A stretch of 64,000 bases of DNA. Source: Streptomyces parvus (lineage in GTDB: Bacteria > Actinomycetota > Actinomycetes > Streptomycetales > Streptomycetaceae). Below the pieces are notes generated by a model. The model saw only the letters and a program-made list of their open reading frames with translations, was not told where the DNA came from and ran no database searches. The DNA is taken from assembly GCF_014648875.1 (NCBI RefSeq), contig NZ_BMRY01000011.1, positions 186,001 through 250,000 of the forward strand. The letters run 5' to 3'. Within the stretch, counting starts at the first letter, position 1. Each line of letters opens with the position of its first letter. Positions 33,366 through 41,343 of the stretch are shown in pieces. Made by a program: the position numbers and the translations under genes.

Positions 33366-33962
33366 ATGCAGTCCCTCGTAGAACACGCCCGGACATTCAC
33401 CGAGCACGTCGCCGCGAACGCAAAGGACTTTGAACGTCTCGCGGACGGCCAGACCCCCGAAGCACTCTTCGTCACGTGCTCGGACTCGCGTGTCGTCCCC
33501 TCGCTGATCACCGGCGCCCGCCCGGGTCAGCTCTTCGAACTCCGTACCGCGGGCAACATCGTTCCGCCCTATCCGGGCCAGGACCGGCCCACCGGCGAGG
33601 CCGCCACCATCGAGTACGCGCTGTGCGTGCTCCAGGTGCGCGACATCATCGTCTGCGGGCACTCCCACTGCGGCGCGGTGGGCGCGATCCTCCGCGGCGA
33701 CGACCTCTCCGCCATGCCCGCCGTGCGCCACTGGCTGGAGCGCTCGACGGACGGCCGCACACCCCCCGACGACCCCGGAGACCTCCCCGGTGCCGTCCAG
33801 GCGCACGCCCTCACCCAGCTCGACACCCTGCGGGGCTATCCCGCGGTGCGCGAGCGGCTCGCCGAGGGCTCCCTCGGCCTGCACGCCTGGTACTACGAAG
33901 TGCACACCGGCTCCGTCAGCGTCCACCGACCCGAGCGCGGCACCGAGTTCGCCCGCCTTTGA
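33366..33962 (+). CDS. Beta-class carbonic anhydrase (copy 1)
   Basis: 198 residues. Zinc ligands C38 (in CSDSR, with D40-R42), H99 and C102 (in GHSHCGAVG) are all present. It interconverts CO2 and bicarbonate in the cytosol. Ends with the HAWYYEVHTGSV motif shared with the copy at 54 kb. Start ATG 33366 follows GCAGGAGGCAGGCCACC, a good ribosome site. 72 bp upstream of a SulP transporter gene, so the two likely form an inorganic-carbon uptake and hydration pair. Confidence 0.93.
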   Translation: MQSLVEHARTFTEHVAANAKDFERLADGQTPEALFVTCSDSRVVPSLITGARPGQLFELRTAGNIVPPYPGQDRPTGEAATIEYALCVLQVRDIIVCGHSHCGAVGAILRGDDLSAMPAVRHWLERSTDGRTPPDDPGDLPGAVQAHALTQLDTLRGYPAVRERLAEGSLGLHAWYYEVHTGSVSVHRPERGTEFARL

Positions 33963-34034
33963 CGGCTCTCCCTCCCCCCACGTCCCCGCGCTCGGCCCCG
34001 GCCGGGCGCGACCGTACCCACAAGGGAAGCCATC

Positions 34035-35504
34035 GTGATTTCCGCGAAGGAACTCAAGAACCCCCACGTCGTACGACGTGACCTGCTGGCGTCACTCGTC
34101 GTCTTCCTGGTCGCACTGCCGCTGTGCGTCGGCGTCGCCGTCGCCTCCGGGGTACCGGCCGAACTGGGCCTGGTCACCGGCATCGTCGGCGGACTCGTCG
34201 TCGGCCTCCTGCCCGGGAGCAGACTCCAGGTCAGCGGCCCCGCCGCCGGACTCACCGTCCTCGTCTTCGAAGCCGTGAAGGAATTCGGTCTGAGCACGCT
34301 CGGCCCGATCGTGCTCGCGGCCGGACTGCTCCAGGTCGTGCTGGGCCTGGCGCGCTTCGGACGCTGGTTCCGCGCCATCTCCGTCTCCGTGGTGCAGGGC
34401 ATGCTCGCCGGCATCGGCCTGATCATCGTGCTGGGCCAGGTGTACGCCCTGGCCGACCTCGAACAGCCGGGCAGCGGTCTCGCCAAGCTGGCCGGGCTCC
34501 CCGGTCTCGCCGTCGACATCGTCACGAACCAGGAGGCCCTGACCGCCTTCGGCCTCGGCGCGGGAACCATCGCGGTGCTGCTGCTGTGGCCGAAGCTCCC
34601 GGCCCGGGCCCGGATCGTCCCGGCGCCCCTCGCAGCGGTCGCCCTGGCCACCGCCGTCGCCTCACTGGCCGGACTGCGGCCCGCCGTGGCCGATGTCAAC
34701 GGGCTGCTGAACGCCATCGATCTGCCCGGCGGCGCGGAGTTCTCCCGGCTCGCCGATGTGGCGGTCATCGGCACCGTCCTGGCCTTCGCCCTCATCGCCT
34801 CGGCGGAGAGCCTGTTCAGCGCGGCGGCCATCGACCGGATGCACGACGGCCCCCGTACCGACTACGACAAGGAGCTGGTGGCCCAGGGCGTCGGCAACAC
34901 CATCTGCGGCGCGCTCGGCGCCCTGCCGATGACCGCGGTCATCGTCCGCAGCGCCGCCAACGTCCAGGCCGGGGCGACCACCGCGCTCTCCCGGGTCGCC
35001 CACGGTCTGTGGCTGCTGCTCTTCGCCGCGCTCCTGCCCGCCGCCGTCGGGATCATCCCGCTGGCCGCGCTCGCCGGAGTCCTCGTGCACGCCGGGTGCA
35101 AGCTGGTGCCCGCCAAGGAGTTCGGCCCGCTCTGGCGCGAACACCGCGGGGAGGCCGTCCTGCTGGCGATCACCGCGATCGCCATCGTGGTGACCAACCT
35201 CTTCGAGGGGGTCGTGCTCGGTCTGCTGCTGGCGGTGGTCAAGTCGGCCTGGGAGACCTCGCACGTCCAGCTCACCACCCATGAGCTCACCGGCGGCCGG
35301 GTCGTGGTGACCCTCACGGGGAACGCCACCTTCCTCCGGCTGCCCCGCATCCTGGAGCAGTTGGAGAAGCTCCCGCAGGACCAGCCCATAGAGCTGGACC
35401 TCACCGGACTGCGCCACCTCGACCACGCCTGCCGGGTCGCCCTGGAGAACTGGGCGCGCCGGCACAACAACGCGGAGATCGAACCGGTGACGATCCGCCA
35501 GTAG
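34035..35504 (+). CDS. SulP-family anion transporter with STAS domain (copy 1)
   Basis: 489 residues. About 10-12 membrane segments with the SulP signature around PLCVGVAVASGVPAELGLVTG near residue 35 and LQVSGPAAGLTVLV, then a C-terminal STAS domain (about 410-485, IELDLTGLRHLDHAC). Family members carry sulfate or bicarbonate; the preceding carbonic anhydrase gene favours bicarbonate. GTG start with AAGGGAAG upstream. A strong terminator follows at 35511. Confidence 0.92.
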   Translation: MISAKELKNPHVVRRDLLASLVVFLVALPLCVGVAVASGVPAELGLVTGIVGGLVVGLLPGSRLQVSGPAAGLTVLVFEAVKEFGLSTLGPIVLAAGLLQVVLGLARFGRWFRAISVSVVQGMLAGIGLIIVLGQVYALADLEQPGSGLAKLAGLPGLAVDIVTNQEALTAFGLGAGTIAVLLLWPKLPARARIVPAPLAAVALATAVASLAGLRPAVADVNGLLNAIDLPGGAEFSRLADVAVIGTVLAFALIASAESLFSAAAIDRMHDGPRTDYDKELVAQGVGNTICGALGALPMTAVIVRSAANVQAGATTALSRVAHGLWLLLFAALLPAAVGIIPLAALAGVLVHAGCKLVPAKEFGPLWREHRGEAVLLAITAIAIVVTNLFEGVVLGLLLAVVKSAWETSHVQLTTHELTGGRVVVTLTGNATFLRLPRILEQLEKLPQDQPIELDLTGLRHLDHACRVALENWARRHNNAEIEPVTIRQ

Positions 35505-35510
35505 TTCCCC

Positions 35511-35552
35511 TTCCGGGGCCTCTCGTTCGGGTCCGAGCGAAAGGCCCCGGAA
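35511..35552 (+). terminator. Rho-independent-like terminator after SulP copy 1
   Basis: TTCCGGGGCCT (35511-35521) pairs perfectly with AGGCCCCGGAA (35542-35552); CTCG/CGAG extends the stem inside. It starts 7 bp after the stop codon. Confidence 0.8.
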
Positions 35553-35586
35553 GAGCTTCGGCCCCTACTCAAGGCCCACCTTTCCT

Positions 35587-35628
35587 TGGTCCAGACCTCT
35601 TGACGATTGGTCTAGGCCTTCCTAGGGT
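35587..35628 (+). promoter_or_regulatory. Chitinase promoter with 12-bp direct repeats (DasR-type control region)
   Basis: TGGTCCAGACCT (35587-35598) and TGGTCTAGGCCT (35608-35619) are the paired 12-bp direct repeats known from Streptomyces chitinase promoters, where chitin induction and glucose repression act and where DasR-responsive elements overlap. TTGACG (35600-35605) and TAGGGT (35623-35628), 17 nt apart, form the promoter between and just after the repeats. Confidence 0.82.
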
Positions 35629-35731
35629 CGCGGCAACACTGCGCGGCCGCGGACAGGACCATGTGCTCATGGCCCCGCAGGGTTGACGGGCCAGGGATTC
35701 CCCTGCCTTCTGAGCCACTCATGGAGCAGCC

Positions 35732-37597
35732 TTGAGTACAGAAATACGATGGCGCCGTACCAGATCCCCGCAGAGCGCCTCCCCCCGCAAGCGGTCCAAG
35801 GCCGTCGCGGGAGCTACTGCACTTCTCGTGCCACTGGCCGCCATGGTGGGCCTCGCGTCCCCGGCGGAGGCTGCCGCCTCGGCCACCGCCGTATACACCA
35901 AGGCCTCCGACTGGGGTAGCGGCTTCGAGGGCAAGTGGACGGTGAAGAACACCGGCACCACCACGCTCAGCACCTGGACCGTCGAGTGGGACTTCCCGGC
36001 GAACACCAAGGTCACCTCCGCCTGGGACGCCACCGTCACCAACTCCGCGAACCACTGGACCGCCAAGAACCTCGGCTGGAACGGCACCCTGGCCCCCGGC
36101 GCATCCGTCTCCTTCGGCTTCAACGGTTCCGGCTCCGGCGCGCCCTCCGGCTGCAAGCTCAACGGCAACCCCTGCGACGGCGGCTCCACCAACCCCGGTG
36201 ACAACGCTCCCTCCGCTCCGGGCAAGCCCACCGCGAGCGACATCACCAACTCTTCGGTGAAGCTGTCCTGGGCGGCCGCGACGGACGACAAGGGCGTCAA
36301 GAACTACGACGTCAAGCGCAACGGTTCCACGGTCGCAACGGTCACCGGTACCACGTACACCGACACCGACCTGAGCGCGGGCACGGACTACAGCTACGCC
36401 GTGGTGGCTCGCGACACCGCCGACCAGACCAGCCCGGCCTCCGCCTCCACCTCCGTACGCACCACCGGCGGCGGTGGCGGCGAGAACCCCGGTGGCAACG
36501 GGAAGATCAACCTGGGCTACTTCACCAACTGGGGTTCCTACACGGCGAAGAACCTCGTCACCTCAGGCTCCGCCGACAAGATCACGCACATCAACTACGC
36601 GTTCGGCAACGTGCAGAACGGCAAGTGCACCATCGGCGACGCGTACGAGGACTACGAGAAGTCCTACACCGCCGCCCAGTCGGTCGACGGCAAGGCCGAC
36701 GCGTGGGACCAGCCGCTGAGGGGCCACTTCAACCAGCTGCGCAAGCTGAAGGCTCAGTACCCGCACATCAAGATCCTCTGGTCCTTCGGCGGCTGGACCT
36801 GGTCCGGCGGCTTCGGCCAGGCCGTCCAGAACCCGACCGCGTTCGCCCAGTCCTGCTACGACCTGGTCGAGGACCCCCGCTGGGCCGATGTCTTCGACGG
36901 CATCGACCTGGACTGGGAGTACCCCAACGCCTGCGGTCTGACCTGTGACACCAGCGGCCCGGCGGCGTTCAAGAACATGATGCAGGCCATGCGGGCCGCG
37001 TTCGGCCCGAACAACCTGCTCACCGCTGCCATCACCGCGGACGGCTCCAACGGGGGCAAGCTCGACGCCGCCGACTACGGGGGCGCCGCCCAGTACATCA
37101 ACTGGTACGACGTGATGACGTACGACTACTTCGGCTCCTGGGCAGCGCAGGGCCCGACGGCCCCGCACTCCCCTCTGACCTCGTACCCCGGCATCCCGAC
37201 ACAGGGCTTCAACTCGGCGGACGCCATCGCCAAGCTGAAGGCCAAGGGCGTCCCGGCTTCCAAGCTGCTCCTCGGCATCGGTTTCTACGGCCGTGGCTGG
37301 ACCGGTGTGACGCAGTCGGCTCCGGGTGGTACCGCCACGGGCCCAGCCGCCGGAATCGAGCCCGGCAACCAGTACTACAAGGTCCTCAAGACGACGTGCC
37401 CGGCCACGGGCACGGTCGGGGGCACGGCATACGCCCACTGCGGGAACGACTGGTGGAGCTACGACACCCCGGCGACCGTCGGTACCAAGATGGCGTGGGC
37501 CAAGAGCCAGGGCCTGGGTGGCGCGTTCTTCTGGGAGTTCAACGGAGACACGGCCAACGGCGAACTCGTGACGGCCATCAACAGCGGCCTCAAGTAG
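35732..37597 (+). CDS. chiC: Secreted family 18 chitinase (CBM2-FN3-GH18)
   Basis: 621 residues from TTG 35732 (GGAG 6 nt upstream). Order: signal peptide ending near AEA (about 47), family 2 carbohydrate-binding module (about 48-150, TVKNTGTTTLSTWTVEWDF), a fibronectin type III domain (about 163-247), a Gly-rich linker, and a GH18 barrel (about 258-620) with D389-x-x-D392-x-D394-x-E396 (DGIDLDWE), E396 being the proton donor. Layout and sequence match S. plicatus Chi63 and S. lividans/coelicolor ChiC. It hydrolyses chitin outside the cell. The promoter carries the chitinase direct repeats. Confidence 0.95.
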   Translation: MSTEIRWRRTRSPQSASPRKRSKAVAGATALLVPLAAMVGLASPAEAAASATAVYTKASDWGSGFEGKWTVKNTGTTTLSTWTVEWDFPANTKVTSAWDATVTNSANHWTAKNLGWNGTLAPGASVSFGFNGSGSGAPSGCKLNGNPCDGGSTNPGDNAPSAPGKPTASDITNSSVKLSWAAATDDKGVKNYDVKRNGSTVATVTGTTYTDTDLSAGTDYSYAVVARDTADQTSPASASTSVRTTGGGGGENPGGNGKINLGYFTNWGSYTAKNLVTSGSADKITHINYAFGNVQNGKCTIGDAYEDYEKSYTAAQSVDGKADAWDQPLRGHFNQLRKLKAQYPHIKILWSFGGWTWSGGFGQAVQNPTAFAQSCYDLVEDPRWADVFDGIDLDWEYPNACGLTCDTSGPAAFKNMMQAMRAAFGPNNLLTAAITADGSNGGKLDAADYGGAAQYINWYDVMTYDYFGSWAAQGPTAPHSPLTSYPGIPTQGFNSADAIAKLKAKGVPASKLLLGIGFYGRGWTGVTQSAPGGTATGPAAGIEPGNQYYKVLKTTCPATGTVGGTAYAHCGNDWWSYDTPATVGTKMAWAKSQGLGGAFFWEFNGDTANGELVTAINSGLK

Positions 37598-37614
37598 TCC
37601 CCAGTACGGTCTTT

Positions 37615-37649
37615 GGGCCCGCCCGCTCCGAACAGGAGCGGGCGGGCCC
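37615..37649. terminator. Bidirectional terminator between chitinase and DUF2267 gene
   Basis: GGGCCCGCCCGCTCC (37615-37629) pairs perfectly with GGAGCGGGCGGGCCC (37635-37649) over a 5-nt loop. It separates two convergent genes. Confidence 0.85.
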
Positions 37650-37660
37650 GTACGGTCGGA

Positions 37661-38098
37661 TCAGGCCGCCTGGGCGAGGAGTTCCGCGCGGCCGAAAAGG
37701 AGTGCGTAACCGGGCGGCAGGCAGCTGACGACCTCGGCGACGAGGTCGTCGCCGACCAGCGCGGCGATCTGGCTGAGGACCACACCCGCGTCCCACCGAG
37801 CGGTCGCGGGGGTGCCCCCGGTGCGCTCGGCGAGCTCGGCGACGAAGGCGGCACCGGCGAGCTGCTTCACGGCAGGGACCTCCGCGGTGAACACCCGGGC
37901 GGCTTCCTCGGGCAGGGCGGCGGCGAGTGCGACGCGTTCGTCACCGGTGATCTGGCGGCCGAGCGCGCCCAACACGGCACGCAGGCTCTCCTCGGCGCGT
38001 TCGCGTGTGGGGTAGGCGCCCTCGTACCGGATCTTCTCCAACAGCAGGCCATAGGTCGTGTCCATCGGTGCGCCGGCGTTCCGAGGCTCGTGGATCAT
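37661..38098 (-). CDS. DUF2267 family protein (copy A)
   Basis: 145 residues. All-helical DUF2267 domain (AYPTRERAEESLRAVLGALGRQITG, then LPEEAARVF, and the end CLPPGYALLFGRAELL). Such proteins recur next to small heat-shock genes in actinomycetes; function unknown. ATG 38098 has only a distant AGAAGGG; ATG 38065 (MDTTYGLLLEKI) is an alternative start that agrees better with family N-termini. Confidence 0.82.
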   Translation of the reverse strand: MIHEPRNAGAPMDTTYGLLLEKIRYEGAYPTRERAEESLRAVLGALGRQITGDERVALAAALPEEAARVFTAEVPAVKQLAGAAFVAELAERTGGTPATARWDAGVVLSQIAALVGDDLVAEVVSCLPPGYALLFGRAELLAQAA

Positions 38099-38140
38099 CG
38101 TGGCAGCAGCCCTTCTCGTCCGTACTACTCATGTCGATGC

Positions 38141-38188
38141 GCTGTCCGCCCCCGCGGCTCGTCGTCGAGCGGCGCGGGGGCGGACAGC
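38141..38188 (-). terminator. 16-bp perfect hairpin between the two DUF2267 genes
   Basis: GCTGTCCGCCCCCGCG (38141-38156) and CGCGGGGGCGGACAGC (38173-38188) are exact complements with a 16-nt spacer. It lies 12 bp past the stop of the upstream DUF2267 gene. Confidence 0.75.
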
Positions 38189-38200
38189 GGTGGATCAAGG

Positions 38201-38599
38201 TCAGGTGCTCTTCGGATGCCCGCCGAAGAGCACGTCATACCCGGGCGGCAGCTGAAGCAGGATGCGGCGGGTGAGGTCCTCGCCCGCCGCCTCGGCGGCG
38301 ACGCTGAGAACGGCTCCGACGTCCCACCGGGCCGTCTGTTCGCCGGCTCCCTCGATCCAGGCCGCGGTGGCGCGCACGAACCGTTCCGGGGAGAGCGGTT
38401 CGACGGCCTGGAGCGGGTTGAGCAGGATCAGGGCCATGGTCTCCGGGAGCCGGGCGGCCAGTTCGGCCCGGTCCCCGCCCACCAGGTGGGCGCCGAGGAG
38501 GGCCAGGACGACGCGCGCGGCGCGTTCGGCCTCCCCGTGTGTCTCGTACTCTCCGCGTTCCTGGACCCGGTCCAGGAACGCTTCCCATCGCAGGGTCAC
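38201..38599 (-). CDS. DUF2267 family protein (copy B)
   Basis: 132 residues, paralogous to the preceding gene: ERAARVVLALLGAHLVGGDRAELAARLPE, VLSVAAEAAGEDLTRRILLQLPPGYDVLFGG. GTG 38599 has GGGAGG 8 nt upstream, a firm start. It lies 95 bp downstream of hsp18 on the same strand and may be co-transcribed with it, which would place both DUF2267 proteins in a heat-stress context. Confidence 0.82.
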   Translation of the reverse strand: MTLRWEAFLDRVQERGEYETHGEAERAARVVLALLGAHLVGGDRAELAARLPETMALILLNPLQAVEPLSPERFVRATAAWIEGAGEQTARWDVGAVLSVAAEAAGEDLTRRILLQLPPGYDVLFGGHPKST

Positions 38600-38694
38600 C
38601 GCAGCCGCCTCCCAGGGTGGTGCGGGCGGGGCCGGAACCGGGGGAAGAAGGGGAGATCCGTCCCGGACCCCGCCGCTGTCGCGGGCCGACCCGG

Positions 38695-39126
38695 TCAGCC
38701 CTTGATCTGCTTGCGCCGGGACTCCCCGCCGATGGCGATCTTGCGGGGCTTGGCGCGCTCGGCGATCGGGATGCGCAGGGTCAGCACACCCGCGTCGTAG
38801 TCGGCGTCGATGCGCTCGGTGTCGAGCGTGTCCGCGAGGACGATCTGCCGGGAGAAGACGCCCAGCGGACGCTCGGACAGCTCCATCTGCACGTTGTCGG
38901 CGTTCACCGCCGGCCGTCGTTCGGCCTTGACGGTCAGCATGTTCCGCTCGACGTCGATGTCGATCGCGTCCGGCGAGACGCCGGGAAGATCGAAGGCCAC
39001 CACGTACTCGTCGCCCTCCCGATACGCGTCCATCGGCATCGCCGAGGGGCGCGACCAGGTGCCGGGGCGCAGGAGTTGCTCGGTGATCCGGTCGAGTTCA
39101 CGGAAGGGGTCGGTACGCATCAGCAT
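38695..39126 (-). CDS. hsp18: Small heat-shock protein Hsp18 (Hsp20 family)
   Basis: 143 residues with the alpha-crystallin domain from about 40 to 130 (YVVAFDLPGVSPDAIDIDV, then GVLTLRIPIAE, the conserved G-x-L) and a short basic C-terminus. An ATP-independent holdase that keeps unfolding proteins soluble. ATG 39126 follows GGAGGTG at 8 nt. Divergent from rheA with a shared 138-bp region holding the RheA operator, the same arrangement as in S. albus. Confidence 0.93.
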   Translation of the reverse strand: MLMRTDPFRELDRITEQLLRPGTWSRPSAMPMDAYREGDEYVVAFDLPGVSPDAIDIDVERNMLTVKAERRPAVNADNVQMELSERPLGVFSRQIVLADTLDTERIDADYDAGVLTLRIPIAERAKPRKIAIGGESRRKQIKG

Positions 39127-39181
39127 GACGGAAACACCTCCAGTCGATCGGGCGGACAGCCCGCGCTTTTCACCTGACACC

Positions 39182-39210
39182 GTTGTAGCATGTCATCCAT
39201 TCGATGACAA
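39182..39210 (-). promoter_or_regulatory. hsp18 promoter overlapped by the RheA operator
   Basis: The dyad TGTCATC-N5-GATGACA (39191-39209) is exactly the operator reported for RheA of S. albus. On the minus strand TTGTCA (39210-39205) and TACAAC (39187-39182), 17 nt apart, form the hsp18 promoter, so the operator lies across the spacer and -35 box. A weaker related dyad (TGTCACCGAAAGGATGAC) lies about 10 bp towards rheA. Confidence 0.85.
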
Positions 39211-39264
39211 CTGACCATGTCACCGAAAGGATGACCTGATCGTCGAGCAGACCGAGGAGCCCCC

Positions 39265-39948
39265 GTGTCCACACCGGCCCAGCCCGAACCGCCCCACCGC
39301 CCCGCCCCGGACACCGTCTCCTTCCTTGCCGCGTGGGCGGCCCTCCAGACCATCGACGAGGCGGTCCGCGACGCGCGTGACCACACCGGGGACGCCGCCT
39401 CCGGCCCGCCACCGGCCACGGAGCGGAGCCAGGCCCTGGCCTCGCTCCAGCTGTTGCGCGAGGTGCGGGAGCAGCTCGCGGGCTGGGAGACCGGCCTGAT
39501 CGAGACGGCCCGCGCTGCGGGAGCGAGCTGGGCCGACCTGGCCGACCCGCTGGGCGTCGCGAGCCGGCAGGCGGCCGAGCGGCGCTATCTGCGCCTGCGT
39601 CCCGGCTCCGAGGGCAGCACCGGGGAGCAGCGGGTCCGGGCGACCCGGGACCGCCGGGCGGGAGACCGGTCGATCACCGTGTGGGCCCGGCAGAACGCGT
39701 CGGATCTGCGGTCGCTCGCCGGGCGGATCACGGCGCTGACCGATCTCCCCGCCGCGGCGGACGCCTCGCTGGACCGGCTCCGACAGGCGCTCGGCGCCGA
39801 CGACGCCGCCGCCCTGGTCACCCCGCTCACCGCACTGCATCCCCATCTCACTGTGGGCCACGGGGAGTTGGCGGACCGCGTGGTCGCGATGACCCGGCAC
39901 ACCGGCCGACTGCGCGAGGACACGGCCGCCCGTCGGCGCGGCGACTGA
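39265..39948 (+). CDS. rheA: Heat-sensing repressor RheA (Hsp18 regulator)
   Basis: 227 residues, close to the 231 reported for S. albus RheA, and divergent from hsp18 as there. A helix-turn-helix-like part is seen near 85-110 (AAGASWADLADPLGVASRQAAERRYLRL). RheA is a thermosensor that represses hsp18 at normal temperature and releases on heating. Start is GTG 39265 with GGAG 6 nt upstream. Identification rests on position, length, HTH and the matching operator. Confidence 0.82.
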   Translation: MSTPAQPEPPHRPAPDTVSFLAAWAALQTIDEAVRDARDHTGDAASGPPPATERSQALASLQLLREVREQLAGWETGLIETARAAGASWADLADPLGVASRQAAERRYLRLRPGSEGSTGEQRVRATRDRRAGDRSITVWARQNASDLRSLAGRITALTDLPAAADASLDRLRQALGADDAAALVTPLTALHPHLTVGHGELADRVVAMTRHTGRLREDTAARRRGD

Positions 39949-40031
39949 CCGTACGAGGACGGGTCCGGGCACACCCGCCCGGCCCCACCGTACGACGACT
40001 GCCGGCTACGGCTGCCGACCACGGCCGTCGG

Positions 40032-40817
40032 CTACGGCTTGCGGGCGACGAGCCCCCGCTGGTCGACCGGCACCGCGTTCTCCTCCTCGGGCCGCCAGCG
40101 GTCGATCGGGACGAAGCCCGGCTCGACCAGCTCCAGCCCCTCGGCGCAGCCGGTGATCTCCTCCGGCTCCCGCACGAGGTAGGGCGGGTTGTCGCCCGAC
40201 GCGTACGCCTCCTGCGCCGCCAGCGTCTGCGGGGTCTTCACCGTGTCGCAGAGCACCAGATGGCTTCCCGACGGCATCCGGGCCAGATACCGCTGGACGA
40301 CCTCGATGCCCTCGGCCGGCACGAGGTGCCCGAGGGTCGAGAGCAGGAGGACGGCGACGGGCTCGGACAGGTCGAGGGTCTTCGCCGCCTCGTCCACCAC
40401 CGCGTCCGTCGCGGAGAGATCGGCGTCCACATAGGCCGTACGGCCCTCGGGTGCGCTGGTCAGGAGCGCCTCCGCGTGGGCGAGGACGATCGGGTCGTTG
40501 TCCACGTAGACGATCCGGGACTCCGGCGCGATGCTCTGCGCCACCTCGTGGGTGCTGTTCGCCACCGGCAGGCCGGTCCCGACGTCCAGGAACTGGCGTA
40601 CTCCCACCGAGGCGAGATAGCGGATCGCGCGGACCTGGAAGGCGCGGGAGGCCCGGGCGATGTCGACCATCTGCGGGTAGGCCGCGCTCACCGCCTCGGC
40701 CAGCTCCCGGTCCACCGGGTAGTGGTCCTTGCCGCCCAGCCACGCGTTCCAGACGCGCGCCGAGTGGGGAACGTCGGACCGGATGCTGCGGCGGAACTCG
40801 TCGTCGTCGACGCTCAT
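40032..40817 (-). CDS. DUF574 family SAM-dependent methyltransferase
   Basis: 261 residues. Begins with the family N-terminus (PHSARVWNAWLGGKDHYPVDRELA), then motif I FLDVGTGLPVANSTHEV and acidic loop IVYVDNDPIVLAHAEALL. Streptomyces genomes carry tens of these; substrates are mostly unknown. ATG 40817 has GAGGAG close upstream. Convergent with rheA. Confidence 0.9.
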   Translation of the reverse strand: MSVDDDEFRRSIRSDVPHSARVWNAWLGGKDHYPVDRELAEAVSAAYPQMVDIARASRAFQVRAIRYLASVGVRQFLDVGTGLPVANSTHEVAQSIAPESRIVYVDNDPIVLAHAEALLTSAPEGRTAYVDADLSATDAVVDEAAKTLDLSEPVAVLLLSTLGHLVPAEGIEVVQRYLARMPSGSHLVLCDTVKTPQTLAAQEAYASGDNPPYLVREPEEITGCAEGLELVEPGFVPIDRWRPEEENAVPVDQRGLVARKP

Positions 40818-40948
40818 GGCTCTCCTCTGCCCGCTTGCCGTACCTGGCGGTTGGCCGGACGCACGCCGACCGGCCCCCGGTGGCGACCGTACCCCGCGCC
40901 CCGGCACCACGCTGCGATGGCGGGGCGGGCCGGCAGGCGCTCGGGCGC

Positions 40949-41104
40949 TCAGAAGATCCGGCCCACGAGGCCGAAGATCCAGCTGATCAGCACCGCGAGC
41001 AGGATGAAGATCCCGACGGTGATGACGCCGCACCATGACCAGCCGCCTCCGGTGTCCAGCCCCTGGTCGTCCCGTCCGCCCAGCTCCCCGTCGAACAGAT
41101 CCAT
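40949..41104 (-). CDS. Small single-pass membrane protein
   Basis: 51 residues from ATG 41104 with GGGGAGGGG about 8 nt upstream. An acidic/Gly-rich N-terminus (DLFDGELGGRDDQG) is followed by one strong membrane helix (VITVGIFILLAVLISWIFGLV) and a very short end. It has good translation signals but no recognised family. Confidence 0.6.
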   Translation of the reverse strand: MDLFDGELGGRDDQGLDTGGGWSWCGVITVGIFILLAVLISWIFGLVGRIF

Positions 41105-41343
41105 GCTCCACCCCTCCCCGTACGCGGAACCCCCCGGTTCCGCGGGGATGTACTCTCCCACACCCCCGAACGACCACTCTGCGCTGCCGAACACCCGTTG
41201 CGGCGGGGCCCGGCCGTATCCCGTCGGTGCGGTGGGATACGCGTACGGGATGACATGCGCCGCCGCCGTGTGCGTCTCAGGTCGCACACGGGCGCGACGT
41301 GAGCCCGATGTGCCGGGCCCCCGCCGGATCCGACGATGGCAGC

